Source: Actinomycetota bacterium (GTDB lineage: Bacteria; Actinomycetota; Actinomycetes; S36-B12; UBA5976). Taken from it: a stretch of 7,632 nt of DNA. Below the pieces are notes generated by a model that saw only the letters and a program-made list of their open reading frames with translations, had not been told where the DNA came from and did not search any database. The stretch is from contig JAFMIT010000083.1 in NCBI GenBank assembly GCA_017853815.1, forward strand, positions 1 to 7,632, read 5' to 3'. Made by a program: the position numbers and the translations under genes. Shown in pieces: positions 1 through 5,888 of the stretch (position 1 is the first letter of the stretch; every line of letters begins with the position of its first letter).

Positions 1-1010
1 GCACGCACCACGAGAAGCAAGAGTGCAGTTTTTCCTGGCTCGATGCTTTCGTCACCGCCGCGGATGACGGTGTCGACGTTTTTGCGTAACTGTTGGACTG
101 TCTTCGTGGCTTCTGCCAATCCTCGGCGAGCACCGAGCAATGCCAGGACAGACCAGGAAGTTGATGACCAGTCCACGCCGGTGCCGAACGCGGATGGAAT
201 CGTGAATTTGTTGTCGGCGAGACGATGAGAAAGATATCCAGCCATGACGTCTTTGAGACCTGCATTCGTCGAAGGCACGCCGCCAGGGCAAGCGAAGGTG
301 ACGTTTGCAGAAGATCGAGGCTGGGGAGTGATGGGGAGTGTGGTGCTCAATGCCGCTGCAACTTGTGCCGTAGTGAGGTCGTTAGCGACCAATGGGCTGG
401 ACTTCTGGAAAGAAACCGCACCGCGCTTGTTGCTCTCGACTCCGCAACCGAGCACTGTCGCTCTCAGGAAGCTCACCATGGTCTTGCCGTTCTTTTTGAA
501 CATTGGTGCTCCGCTGCTGCGGGCAGCCAACATCGCAAGCGCCGTGGACGCCGCATCACTCTCAAGGCCAGTGAGCCAGGGCAACCCGCCATCAGGGTTT
601 TGAGCACGGCGAAGCCATGAAACCGCTCGTGCTGCTTTGGCCTTTTTGCCCAGCGCTAAGAGCGCGAGGGCGCCGAGTGCGGTGGAGTTGGAGTCCTTGC
701 CCGAGTAGGCCTCGAGGTCAGCGTCTTTGCAGGCAGCAGAAGTGTCAGCGCGAAAAGCTTCGAAGGCTCCATCGGAGCACTGCTGATTAATAAGCCAGTT
801 CTGAGCGCTCACGGGAACCGAAGCGCCGTGTGAACGCAAGGCAATAATCGCGAGCGATTGCCGAAACACTCCGTCGTAGGTCGCATCTTGAGTTCCGTAG
901 AGACCGCGGGGATTTGCCGCGGTTGCAGGGCTGACAAAGAAGGATGCGGCGAGGACTGCAGCAAGAACTGCAGCGATCGCGCCCGCAAACCTCGTGGAAA
1001 TGAAACGCAT
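1..1010 (-). CDS. Secreted prenyltransferase/squalene-oxidase-repeat protein, possible corrinoid-binding protein (partial, 3' end outside window)
   Basis: The minus-strand frame from ATG at 1010 stays open to the window edge, giving 336 complete codons and no stop. An AAGGGA ribosome site lies nine bases before the ATG. Residues 1-31 form a Sec signal peptide: basic start, an Ala/Val/Leu core, and an ATA-A cleavage site near residue 31. The mature part has alpha/alpha-repeat motifs of the terpene-cyclase/prenyltransferase superfamily: QQCSDGAF (76-83), WLRRAQNPDGGLPW (132-145) and SWSVLALLGARRGL (285-298). Terpene-cyclase catalytic motifs are not evident, so a binding role fits better than an enzyme. 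Four cysteines (78, 94, 189, 241) could form disulfides outside the cell. A cobalamin riboswitch precedes the gene. Animal B12 carriers (intrinsic factor, transcobalamin) use the same alpha6/alpha6 fold plus a DUF4430-like domain, so I infer corrinoid capture. The unseen C-terminus may hold DUF4430 or an anchor. The repeat family is fairly sure; the ligand is inferred. Confidence 0.82.
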   Translation of the reverse strand, partial: MRFISTRFAGAIAAVLAAVLAASFFVSPATAANPRGLYGTQDATYDGVFRQSLAIIALRSHGASVPVSAQNWLINQQCSDGAFEAFRADTSAACKDADLEAYSGKDSNSTALGALALLALGKKAKAARAVSWLRRAQNPDGGLPWLTGLESDAASTALAMLAARSSGAPMFKKNGKTMVSFLRATVLGCGVESNKRGAVSFQKSSPLVANDLTTAQVAAALSTTLPITPQPRSSANVTFACPGGVPSTNAGLKDVMAGYLSHRLADNKFTIPSAFGTGVDWSSTSWSVLALLGARRGLAEATKTVQQLRKNVDTVIRGGDESIEPGKTALLLLVVR

Positions 1011-1046
1011 AACAACGTGTCCCTTGAGATAGCGGGTCAACGGATG

Positions 1047-1089
1047 CGGAAAACAAATACCTTCGGTTCACCTGAGTGAAACGCGAAGG
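1047..1089 (-). terminator. Rho-independent terminator of the riboswitch expression platform
   Basis: On the minus strand CCTTCG (1089-1084) pairs with CGAAGG (1065-1060), and inside it TTCAC (1080-1076) pairs with GTGAA (1071-1067) around a TCAG loop. The hairpin is followed at once by a T-rich tail, TATTTGTTTTCC (1058-1047). It sits between the cobalamin aptamer and the start codon, the position expected of a transcription-attenuating platform. A second perfect hairpin, GGCAT-TGCTG-ATGCC (1102-1088), shares the first two bases of the terminator stem, so the two compete at least partly. GCGAA of the aptamer closing strand (1145-1141) could also pair with TTCGC (1087-1083) in the terminator arm. 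Those alternatives are inference; the terminator shape itself is directly visible. Confidence 0.72.
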
Positions 1090-1136
1090 CATCAGCAATG
1101 CCACCTACGTAGACCACGACGATTGGTGTGAGTTGT

Positions 1137-1232
1137 GGTTTTCGCCAGGTGCTCCGGCTTGTCGAGAAACTCGACCTACGGTTGCGGGTCAGCGTCGGAA
1201 TTGGACCGAACTTTCCCTGGATGTCGAAAACC
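1137..1232 (-). promoter_or_regulatory. Cobalamin (B12) riboswitch aptamer
   Basis: Read on the minus strand, the conserved cobalamin riboswitch blocks appear in order. They are AGGGAA just after the first closing strand; CGCTGACCCGCAACCGTAG (1194-1176), the ligand-core block; a short variable hairpin GTCGAG-TTT-CTCGAC (1175-1161); and the B12 box AAGCCGGAGCACCTGGC (1160-1144). The ends close with a perfect 8-bp helix, GGTTTTCG (1232-1225) with CGAAAACC (1144-1137), continued inward by CCAGG (1220-1216) with CCTGG (1149-1145). The aptamer is compact because the variable arm is only one small hairpin. It lies 126 bases before the start codon of the secreted alpha/alpha-repeat protein and is separated from it by a terminator hairpin. 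Known switches of this family bind adenosyl-, methyl- or other cobalamins and usually shut off uptake or synthesis genes when B12 is plentiful. Which cobalamin form is bound cannot be read from the sequence. Confidence 0.93.
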
Positions 1233-1249
1233 TATGAAGTTGTGCATCG

Positions 1250-1255
1250 AGCCTA
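1250..1255 (-). promoter_or_regulatory. Possible -10 box for the riboswitch transcript
   Basis: TAGGCT (1255-1250 on the minus strand) fits the actinobacterial TANNNT -10 pattern. It would start a transcript around 1243, just before the aptamer closing helix at 1232. No convincing -35 box is seen. The short gap after the DUF3043 stop (1271) means readthrough from that gene could also supply the transcript. Confidence 0.3.
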
Positions 1256-1270
1256 GTGCACTGCCAGTAA

Positions 1271-1864
1271 CTATTGCAGCGACTTGGGAAGTTTGTTGGT
1301 TCGCGGCGCGCCGCCAATCTTGACGACTGGTTTGGGGAGCCGGCTAAAGCGAATCTGGATGCTGCGCAACAATGCGTAAGCCACCACGCCGCGACGCAAT
1401 TCGTTGGGGAACTTTGCCTTGACGAGTCGGGTGATGCGCATGGCGATAAACAATGAGTCGACCATGAGTGCCAACAGCATGAAAGTCCAGAACAAGCTTG
1501 CTGTTGCTTGCGCGGCAGCGGATGGATTGAGCAGCGGAATCAAGATGAGAAACGCGAGTGGCACGAACAAATCGCCGACACCAACACGGCTGTCGATGTA
1601 ATTGCGCACAAACTTACGAACTGGCCCTTTGTCGCGTGAAGGCAAATGCTTTTCGTCGCCAGTGTAAAAAGCTCGCCGCATCTCTATGCGTGCATTCGCT
1701 TCACGACTGCGCATCGCGGCTCGCGCCGCTTTCTTGTCCTTGGGCACGGACACTGCTTGCTTACGCGCCGCCTCAGCATCTTTGCGCTTGGGCGTTGCTC
1801 GACCTTTGGCGCCAGTTTTGGATGGCTGATCGGAATCAGTTGGAGTGGAAGCGTCGTTTGCCAT
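1271..1864 (-). CDS. DUF3043 family membrane protein
   Basis: This 197-residue protein matches the actinobacterial DUF3043 family, whose function is unknown to me. Residues 1-75 are highly charged and probably disordered, rich in Lys, Arg and Ala. The hallmark block RDKGPVRKFVRNYIDSR (77-93) follows, then two hydrophobic helices at about 97-113 and 122-143, and a basic cytoplasmic-type tail containing ELRRGVVAYALLRSIQIR (155-172). The expected form is a small inner-membrane protein with both ends in the cytoplasm. Translation starts at ATG 1864, 23 bases after the nadA stop. There is no clear Shine-Dalgarno sequence, but a TAGTCT box ends exactly six bases before the ATG, hinting at a leaderless transcript in addition to readthrough from nadA. 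Family assignment is confident; no role should be inferred from it. Confidence 0.88.
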   Translation of the reverse strand: MANDASTPTDSDQPSKTGAKGRATPKRKDAEAARKQAVSVPKDKKAARAAMRSREANARIEMRRAFYTGDEKHLPSRDKGPVRKFVRNYIDSRVGVGDLFVPLAFLILIPLLNPSAAAQATASLFWTFMLLALMVDSLFIAMRITRLVKAKFPNELRRGVVAYALLRSIQIRFSRLPKPVVKIGGAPRTNKLPKSLQ

Positions 1865-1870
1865 GACCGC

Positions 1871-1898
1871 AGACTAATCAGGGAGCGTCAGTCACCAA
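1871..1898 (-). promoter_or_regulatory. Candidate leaderless promoter of the DUF3043 gene
   Basis: On the minus strand TTGGTG (1898-1893) is followed after 16 bases by TAGTCT (1876-1871) and then six bases to the ATG at 1864. This spacing would put the first transcribed base at or next to the start codon. The -35 half lies inside the last codons of nadA. The -35 match is weak; the -10 and its position are the stronger part. Confidence 0.4.
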
Positions 1899-3108
1899 GT
1901 GCGGGGAGAGCCAACATGCGATCCAGGGCAACTTTGGACCACTTTTTTGTGGACGGATCGACCGTGATTTGGTTTTGGACTCTGCCAGCCACGAGCGACT
2001 CTAAAGTCCACACCAGATGAGGCAAATCAATGCGATTCATAGTCGAGCAGTAGCAGATGGTCTTATCCAGGTACGAGACGCGCTTGTCTGGATGGGCTGC
2101 CGCGAGCCGGCGAACTAAGTTCAATTCCGTTCCGATTGCCCACGCCGATCCTGGTTCGGCGTTGTTGAGGGTGTTGATGATGAATTCGGTGGAGCCAACA
2201 AAGTCCGCCGCGGCCACGACTTCATGCTTGCATTCTGGGTGAACCAGCACGTTGATGCCTGGCACTTCGGCACGAACGTCAGCAACATTTTGGGCGCTGA
2301 ATCGTCCATGAACTGAGCAATGCCCACGCCAGAGAATCATCGTCGCATCGCGCAGCTGTTCAGCGGTGAGACCGCCGTGTGGTTTGTGTGGGTCGTAAAC
2401 GACGCAATCGTCGAGTGCGAGGCCGTGGGCATGAACGGCTGTATTGCGACCGAGGTGCTGGTCGGGCAAGAAAAACACTTTGGGCCTCTGCTCAAAAGCC
2501 CACGCAAGCGCACGTTCGGCATTTGAAGACGTGCAGACCGTGCCGCCGTGTTCTCCAGTAAATGCTTTGATGGCTGCGGTCGAATTCATATAGGTGATGG
2601 GTGTGATGTCCCCAGCGATGCCTAATTCTTCAAACAGCGCCCATGCGGCTCGGACCTGTTCGCCGTTCGCCATGTCCGCCATCGAGCACCCAGCTGCAAG
2701 GTCAGGGAGAAGGACTGCCTGATGATCGCCAGTGAGGATGTCCGCGCTTTCGGCCATGAAGTGGACTCCGCAGAAAACAATGTATTCAGCGTTCGGCGCC
2801 TCAGCCGCTTTCTGCGCTAACTTGAAGGAATCTCCTGTTACATCCGCAAACTGGATGATTTCGTCACGCTGGTAGTGATGCCCTAATACAAAGACTCGAT
2901 CACCCAGAGCTGCCTTTGCGGCCCGAGCTCGCTCCACCAAGTCGGGATCGCTAGCGGCCGGCAAATCTCCGGGGCAACTCACGCCGCGCTCGCTCTTGAG
3001 ATCTTGTTTTGAGTCGGAACCGCGCACCCCGAGAAGGAGAGCGGTCAGTGGCGATGCTGCAGGTTCTTCAAAACTGGTGGTCACCCGCCAAGTTTGGCAC
3101 GCGTTCAT
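1888..3108 (-). CDS. nadA: Quinolinate synthase NadA
   Basis: NadA condenses iminoaspartate with dihydroxyacetone phosphate to quinolinate, the NAD precursor, in the cytoplasm, using an oxygen-sensitive [4Fe-4S] cluster. The 406-residue protein carries the family motifs: VLGHHYQRDEI (74-84), FCGVHFMAESADIL (112-125), the CTSSNA block (192-197), GHCSVHGRF (262-270), HPECKHEV (290-297), and KTICYCSTMNRIDLPHLVW (349-367). Cluster ligands are expected from Cys113, Cys192 and one of Cys352/Cys354. It is of the long actinobacterial type, with an N-terminal extension before GVSCPGDLP (42-50). ATG 3108 has GGGAG about ten bases upstream. GTG 3084 (giving MTTSFEEP) is a reasonable alternative, since the first eight residues look unlike the family. 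nadB and nadC are not adjacent. It is divergent from the glycerate kinase gene, with only 16 bases between start codons, and lies upstream of the DUF3043 gene. Confidence 0.97.
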   Translation of the reverse strand: MNACQTWRVTTSFEEPAASPLTALLLGVRGSDSKQDLKSERGVSCPGDLPAASDPDLVERARAAKAALGDRVFVLGHHYQRDEIIQFADVTGDSFKLAQKAAEAPNAEYIVFCGVHFMAESADILTGDHQAVLLPDLAAGCSMADMANGEQVRAAWALFEELGIAGDITPITYMNSTAAIKAFTGEHGGTVCTSSNAERALAWAFEQRPKVFFLPDQHLGRNTAVHAHGLALDDCVVYDPHKPHGGLTAEQLRDATMILWRGHCSVHGRFSAQNVADVRAEVPGINVLVHPECKHEVVAAADFVGSTEFIINTLNNAEPGSAWAIGTELNLVRRLAAAHPDKRVSYLDKTICYCSTMNRIDLPHLVWTLESLVAGRVQNQITVDPSTKKWSKVALDRMLALPALGD

Positions 3109-3112
3109 GACT

Positions 3113-3118
3113 TAGTTT
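3113..3118 (+). promoter_or_regulatory. Candidate leaderless -10 box of the glycerate kinase gene
   Basis: TAGTTT ends six bases before the GTG start at 3125, so transcription would begin at the start codon. The bases between the two start codons contain no ribosome site for the plus-strand gene, which fits a leaderless message. A TTGGCA at 3094-3099 is only 13 bases away, too close for a normal -35, so the -35 remains unidentified. Confidence 0.38.
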
Positions 3119-3124
3119 CTCCCA

Positions 3125-4255
3125 GTGCGCGTCATCTTCTGTCCCGATTCATTCACGGGAACCTTGTCTGCGGCTGAAGCCGCTGAGGCCATGGCGCTCG
3201 GCTGGCTTCGCCTACGTCCAGAAGATTCCGTCATCACGCTGCCTCAATCTGATGGCGGTCCAGGTTTTGTGAGCGCCCTGAACGGTGCCCTAGGTGGCGA
3301 GATTCACACTGAGCTGGTCAGCGATCCGCTTGGCCGAACGCTCGAGGCATCGTGGCTGTTAGTCGGTGATACCGCGTACATCGAATCCGCGAGTGCGTGT
3401 GGCTCACACCTACTCGCAGATGACGAACGAAATCCCGCGCTCACCTCCACGTTTGGCGTCGGGCAATTGGTCGCGGCAGCGATTGCGGCAGGCGCACGAC
3501 GCGTAGTGGTCGGATTAGGTGGCACCGCAACCAACGATGCGGGGGCTGGGCTGCTCGCAGCACTCGGGGCAACAGCCCAAAACGGCGCGGGTGAAGACAT
3601 AACGCATGCTCTGGCTTCGGGTGGTCTTGGGCTGCGTGACATTGCATCGGTCGACATTTCCGTGGTGTCGGATCTCCTCAGAGGTGTGACAATTGAAGTT
3701 GCCACCGATGTGGACAATCCGCTGCTGGGTTTGCGGGGAGCGACGAACACTTTCGGCCCACAGAAGGGCGCGAATACTGACTTGGTGATGCAGCTTGAGG
3801 GATCGCTTCAACATTTCGCGGATGTTCTGGGTCGGCGGCCAGATGGAAAATCGGCGGCAGTAGCACTCGGCGCCGGGGCTGCTGGCGGCCTTGGTTTTGC
3901 TCTCCTGCATGTTGGCGCAATTCGGAGCGCCGGCATCGATCGGATTATGGAATTCTCGGGGCTCAATGCGGCTCTGAAAACTGCCGACCTCGTCATCACT
4001 GGCGAGGGTTCGTTCGATTGGCAATCACTTTCGGGCAAAGTGGTCACGGGTGTCGCACGTGCGGCCCTGGACCTCGGCGTTGCGGTCGTCGTCGTGGCTG
4101 GGCAGGTCGATCTCGGACGTCGTGAGTGGCAGTCGATCGGCGTTCACGGCGTCTATTCGCTGGTTGATATGGTGGGTGAAACTGAGGCTTTCGCCAACGC
4201 ATCGTCAGCCCTCAGTGATGCACTCGAACGTGTGGCCCGCACGTGGGGCCGATAG
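3125..4255 (+). CDS. Glycerate kinase, GlxK/GarK-type family
   Basis: The 376-residue protein is a full-length member of the bacterial glycerate kinase family (Pfam Gly_kinase), which phosphorylates D-glycerate with ATP, usually to 2-phosphoglycerate, feeding photorespiratory-like or glyoxylate-derived carbon into glycolysis. Motifs in order: CPDSFTGTLSAAEAAEAM (6-23), LPQSDGGPGFVSAL (39-52), SDPLGR (66-71), RNPALTSTFGVGQL (102-115), the conserved GLGGTATNDAGAGLLAALG (130-148), ATDVDNPLLG (193-202), GPQKGA (211-216), and ITGEGSFDWQSLSGKV (291-306). The GTG start at 3125 begins the first beta strand (MRVIFCPDSF), exactly where the family starts, and there is no visible Shine-Dalgarno. The gene is followed by erpA after 102 bases with no terminator between, so partial cotranscription is likely. 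The product position (2- or 3-phosphate) cannot be read from the sequence. Confidence 0.95.
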   Translation: MRVIFCPDSFTGTLSAAEAAEAMALGWLRLRPEDSVITLPQSDGGPGFVSALNGALGGEIHTELVSDPLGRTLEASWLLVGDTAYIESASACGSHLLADDERNPALTSTFGVGQLVAAAIAAGARRVVVGLGGTATNDAGAGLLAALGATAQNGAGEDITHALASGGLGLRDIASVDISVVSDLLRGVTIEVATDVDNPLLGLRGATNTFGPQKGANTDLVMQLEGSLQHFADVLGRRPDGKSAAVALGAGAAGGLGFALLHVGAIRSAGIDRIMEFSGLNAALKTADLVITGEGSFDWQSLSGKVVTGVARAALDLGVAVVVVAGQVDLGRREWQSIGVHGVYSLVDMVGETEAFANASSALSDALERVARTWGR

Positions 4256-4306
4256 GCCAGCAACTCTTGACGCGTTTTGAGGGAATTAAGTGCGCTCAGG
4301 TTGCGT

Positions 4307-4312
4307 TAATCT
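4307..4312 (+). promoter_or_regulatory. Possible -10 box upstream of erpA
   Basis: TAATCT fits TANNNT and would give a transcript starting near 4319 with a leader of about 40 bases that contains the AAGGGAG ribosome site (4346-4352) of erpA. No good -35 is present 16-18 bases upstream (the sequence there is AT-rich); TTGACG at 4267-4272 is too far away to pair with it. Confidence 0.33.
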
Positions 4313-4357
4313 ACGCATCTGCTCTTCACATCGATTAGGAATCACAAGGGAGTCCGC

Positions 4358-4705
4358 ATGGAAATCACCGAAACCATCACGTCGGGTTTGATCTTGACTG
4401 ATGCTGCTGCATCAAAAGTCAAAGCACTTATTGATGCTGAAGGTGACAGCAGCCTTGCCCTTCGCGTTGCAGTGAAACCAGGTGGGTGCGCCGGTTTCTC
4501 GTACGACTTGTTCTTTGACAACAGCAACCTCGAGGGCGACGTCGTCAAGGCCTTCGGTGGCGTCAACGTTGTTGTTGATCGTCTCAGCGCTGAATATGTC
4601 AATGGCGCCACCATCGACTTCGTCGATAGCCTCAACGAGTCAGGCTTCAAGATTGACAACCCAAATGCAACCGGCGGTTGCGGCTGCGGCAAGTCATTCT
4701 GCTAA
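4358..4705 (+). CDS. erpA: A-type iron-sulfur carrier, ErpA/HesB/IscA family
   Basis: This 115-residue protein has the length and all three conserved cysteines of A-type Fe-S carriers, which hold a cluster and insert it into apo-enzymes. Cys44 lies in VKPGGCAGFSYDL (39-51), and the C-terminal motif GGCGCGKSF (106-114) supplies Cys108 and Cys110. A fourth cysteine, Cys115, is the very last residue and is an extra. LTDAAASKVKALI (13-25) is the usual N-terminal helix. The ATG follows an AAGGGAG ribosome site at good spacing. The protein lies between glycerate kinase and adoK, an order I recall from mycobacteria, and within 1.3 kb of nadA, a [4Fe-4S] enzyme and plausible client. Actinobacteria usually rely on SUF assembly with one such carrier, so the name erpA is by family; it could equally be labelled iscA/sufA-like. 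Confidence 0.95.
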   Translation: MEITETITSGLILTDAAASKVKALIDAEGDSSLALRVAVKPGGCAGFSYDLFFDNSNLEGDVVKAFGGVNVVVDRLSAEYVNGATIDFVDSLNESGFKIDNPNATGGCGCGKSFC

Positions 4706-4719
4706 CCAGCTTCAACATC

Positions 4720-4740
4720 TCGGCTCCACATGTGAGCCGA
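4720..4740. repeat. Inverted repeat downstream of erpA
   Basis: TCGGCTC (4720-4726) pairs with GAGCCGA (4734-4740) across a seven-base loop, CACATGT. There is no T-run after it, so alone it is not a standard terminator. It stands 10 bases before the stronger terminator hairpin and may protect the erpA mRNA 3' end or help the terminator. Confidence 0.6.
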
Positions 4741-4750
4741 CAAAACTCCG

Positions 4751-4785
4751 AAAAGAGCTCGCTTCGGCGGGCTCTTTTCTGTTGG
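4751..4785 (+). terminator. Strong Rho-independent terminator after erpA
   Basis: A 12-bp stem, AAAAGAGCTCGC (4751-4762) with GCGGGCTCTTTT (4767-4778), contains one T-G wobble and is capped by the very stable TTCG tetraloop. The 3' arm ends in TTTT and continues TCTGTTGG on the plus strand. The A-run on the 5' side means it may also work on the minus strand, though no minus-strand gene ends here. It separates the glycerate kinase-erpA unit from adoK. Confidence 0.88.
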
Positions 4786-4855
4786 TTCCGCGATTCATCA
4801 CCAGCCGCCATGCGAGTTTTTATCCCCGCAGGAGTGAATCCGATGCATCGAAGGC

Positions 4856-4874
4856 TAAGTTTTCGCCTTGGAGG
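4856..4874 (+). promoter_or_regulatory. Candidate -10 box and ribosome site of adoK
   Basis: TAAGTT (4856-4861) would start a transcript near 4868, and the ribosome site GGAGG (4870-4874) then sits at the very 5' end, five bases before ATG 4880. The result is a leader of about 12 bases. Since a strong terminator lies just upstream, adoK needs a promoter in 4779-4879, and this is the best candidate. No convincing -35 is visible. The GGAGG position decides the ATG at 4880 over an in-frame TTG at 4868. Confidence 0.45.
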
Positions 4875-4879
4875 CATTC

Positions 4880-5866
4880 ATGAAGATTGCAATTACAGGT
4901 TCAATCGCTACCGACCACCTTATGCGTTTCCCGGGTCGCTTCCGCGACTCTTTCGTTGAAGGCAAACTCGATCGCATTTCACTGTCGTTTCTGGTGGAAG
5001 ATCTTGAAGTGCGCCGCGGCGGAGTAGCACCCAATATTGCATTCGGCATGGGCATGCTTGGCCTACATCCCGTGTTGGTTGGTGCGGTCGGCGCGGACTT
5101 TGTTGACTATCGCTCGTGGCTTGAACGCCACAATGTTGACACCGAATCTGTGCATGTTTCTGAGACTCGGCATACCGCACGCTTCATCTGCACGACCGAC
5201 GATGAAGCAAATCAATTGGCGTCGTTTTATCCCGGCGCAATGTCTGAGGCGCGCGATATTGAGCTTCAACCGATTGCTGAACGCATTGGCGGTCTTGATT
5301 TGGTGTTGGTCGGCCCCAACGATCCTGAAGCAATGTTGCGGCACACCGACGAGTGCCGTTTCCGTGGAATTCCTTTCGTAGCGGATCCTTCGCAGCAGCT
5401 GGCTCGCATGGATGGTGAAGACATCAAGGCCTTGGTCAACGGTGCGACCTATCTCTTCACGAACGATTATGAGTCTTCGCTCATTGAACAAAAGACTGGC
5501 TGGACGCAGGCCGATATTGCGACAAAGGTTGCGGTGCGGGTGACGACGCTTGGTGCCAAAGGCTCGAAAATCGAAACCGCGGACGGTGCGGTAATCCACG
5601 TCCCCGTCGCAAAAGAAGAACAGATTCTTGATCCCACAGGAGTTGGCGACGCGTACCGGGCTGGCTTCCTCGCTGGACTGGCGTGGGGTGTGTCGCTCGA
5701 ACGCTGTGCGCAAATAGGTTCGCTACTTGCCACTTACGTGATTGAGACAGTGGGAACGCAGGAGTATCACATCGCTCAGCAACTTTTTCTCGATCGCTTT
5801 GCGCACGCGTACGGCGCGGATGCTTCCGCTGAAATCGCAGCGTTTATTAATTGCCCGCGGGGCTAG
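4880..5866 (+). CDS. adoK: Adenosine kinase AdoK, PfkB/ribokinase family
   Basis: The 328-residue protein is a PfkB-family sugar kinase that closely resembles, from memory, Mycobacterium tuberculosis AdoK (Rv2202c). Both open ITGSIATDHLMRFPGRF (5-21) and share HTARF.CTTD (98-107), SFYPGAMSEAR (115-125), ADPSQQLAR (168-176), YLFTNDYE (191-198) and the PfkB signature DPTGVGDAYRAGF (251-263), where Asp257 is the expected catalytic base. The substrate-binding RRGGVAPNIAF (45-55) contains the usual Gly-Gly. The reaction is adenosine + ATP to AMP + ADP, a cytoplasmic purine salvage step. The ATG at 4880 is chosen because GGAGG lies five bases upstream and the protein then starts at the family's first strand. 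It is preceded by the erpA terminator and is convergent with the next gene, 22 bases apart, with no terminator visible between. Substrate could be another nucleoside, but the AdoK-specific motifs argue for adenosine. Confidence 0.93.
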   Translation: MKIAITGSIATDHLMRFPGRFRDSFVEGKLDRISLSFLVEDLEVRRGGVAPNIAFGMGMLGLHPVLVGAVGADFVDYRSWLERHNVDTESVHVSETRHTARFICTTDDEANQLASFYPGAMSEARDIELQPIAERIGGLDLVLVGPNDPEAMLRHTDECRFRGIPFVADPSQQLARMDGEDIKALVNGATYLFTNDYESSLIEQKTGWTQADIATKVAVRVTTLGAKGSKIETADGAVIHVPVAKEEQILDPTGVGDAYRAGFLAGLAWGVSLERCAQIGSLLATYVIETVGTQEYHIAQQLFLDRFAHAYGADASAEIAAFINCPRG

Positions 5867-5888
5867 TGCTTGAGGCGAAGGTCCCTGG

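Noticed and set aside
225..620. Plus-strand open frames of 119-131 codons at 225-620
   Set aside because: They lie opposite the minus-strand secreted repeat protein, have no family motifs and low-complexity Arg/Ser/Cys composition, as expected of antisense shadows.
787..1104. Minus-strand 105-codon frame overlapping the start of the secreted protein
   Set aside because: It crosses the riboswitch terminator, is out of frame with the repeat protein, and its Arg/Ser/Cys-rich product has no recognisable features; the frame from 1010 has a signal peptide and ribosome site.
1103..1110. CTACGTAG-type palindrome in the riboswitch leader considered as an operator
   Set aside because: It is short, lies within transcribed leader RNA, and has no second copy or known regulator match.
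3304..4047. Several minus-strand frames within the glycerate kinase gene
   Set aside because: They are antisense to a fully conserved enzyme and show Pro/Ser/Arg-rich, motif-free products.
4851..4869. AAGGC/GCCTT hairpin before the adoK ribosome site, considered as a riboswitch or attenuator
   Set aside because: Only five base pairs, it does not cover GGAGG, and it overlaps the likely -10 box, so it would be mostly upstream of the transcript.
5063..5713. 216-codon minus-strand frame antisense to adoK
   Set aside because: adoK is conserved along its whole length; the antisense frame has no domain signature and no ribosome site that I can support.
5867..5888. Search for a bidirectional terminator between the convergent adoK and desulfurase-like genes
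   Set aside because: The 22 bases and flanking codons form no convincing stem with a T-run.
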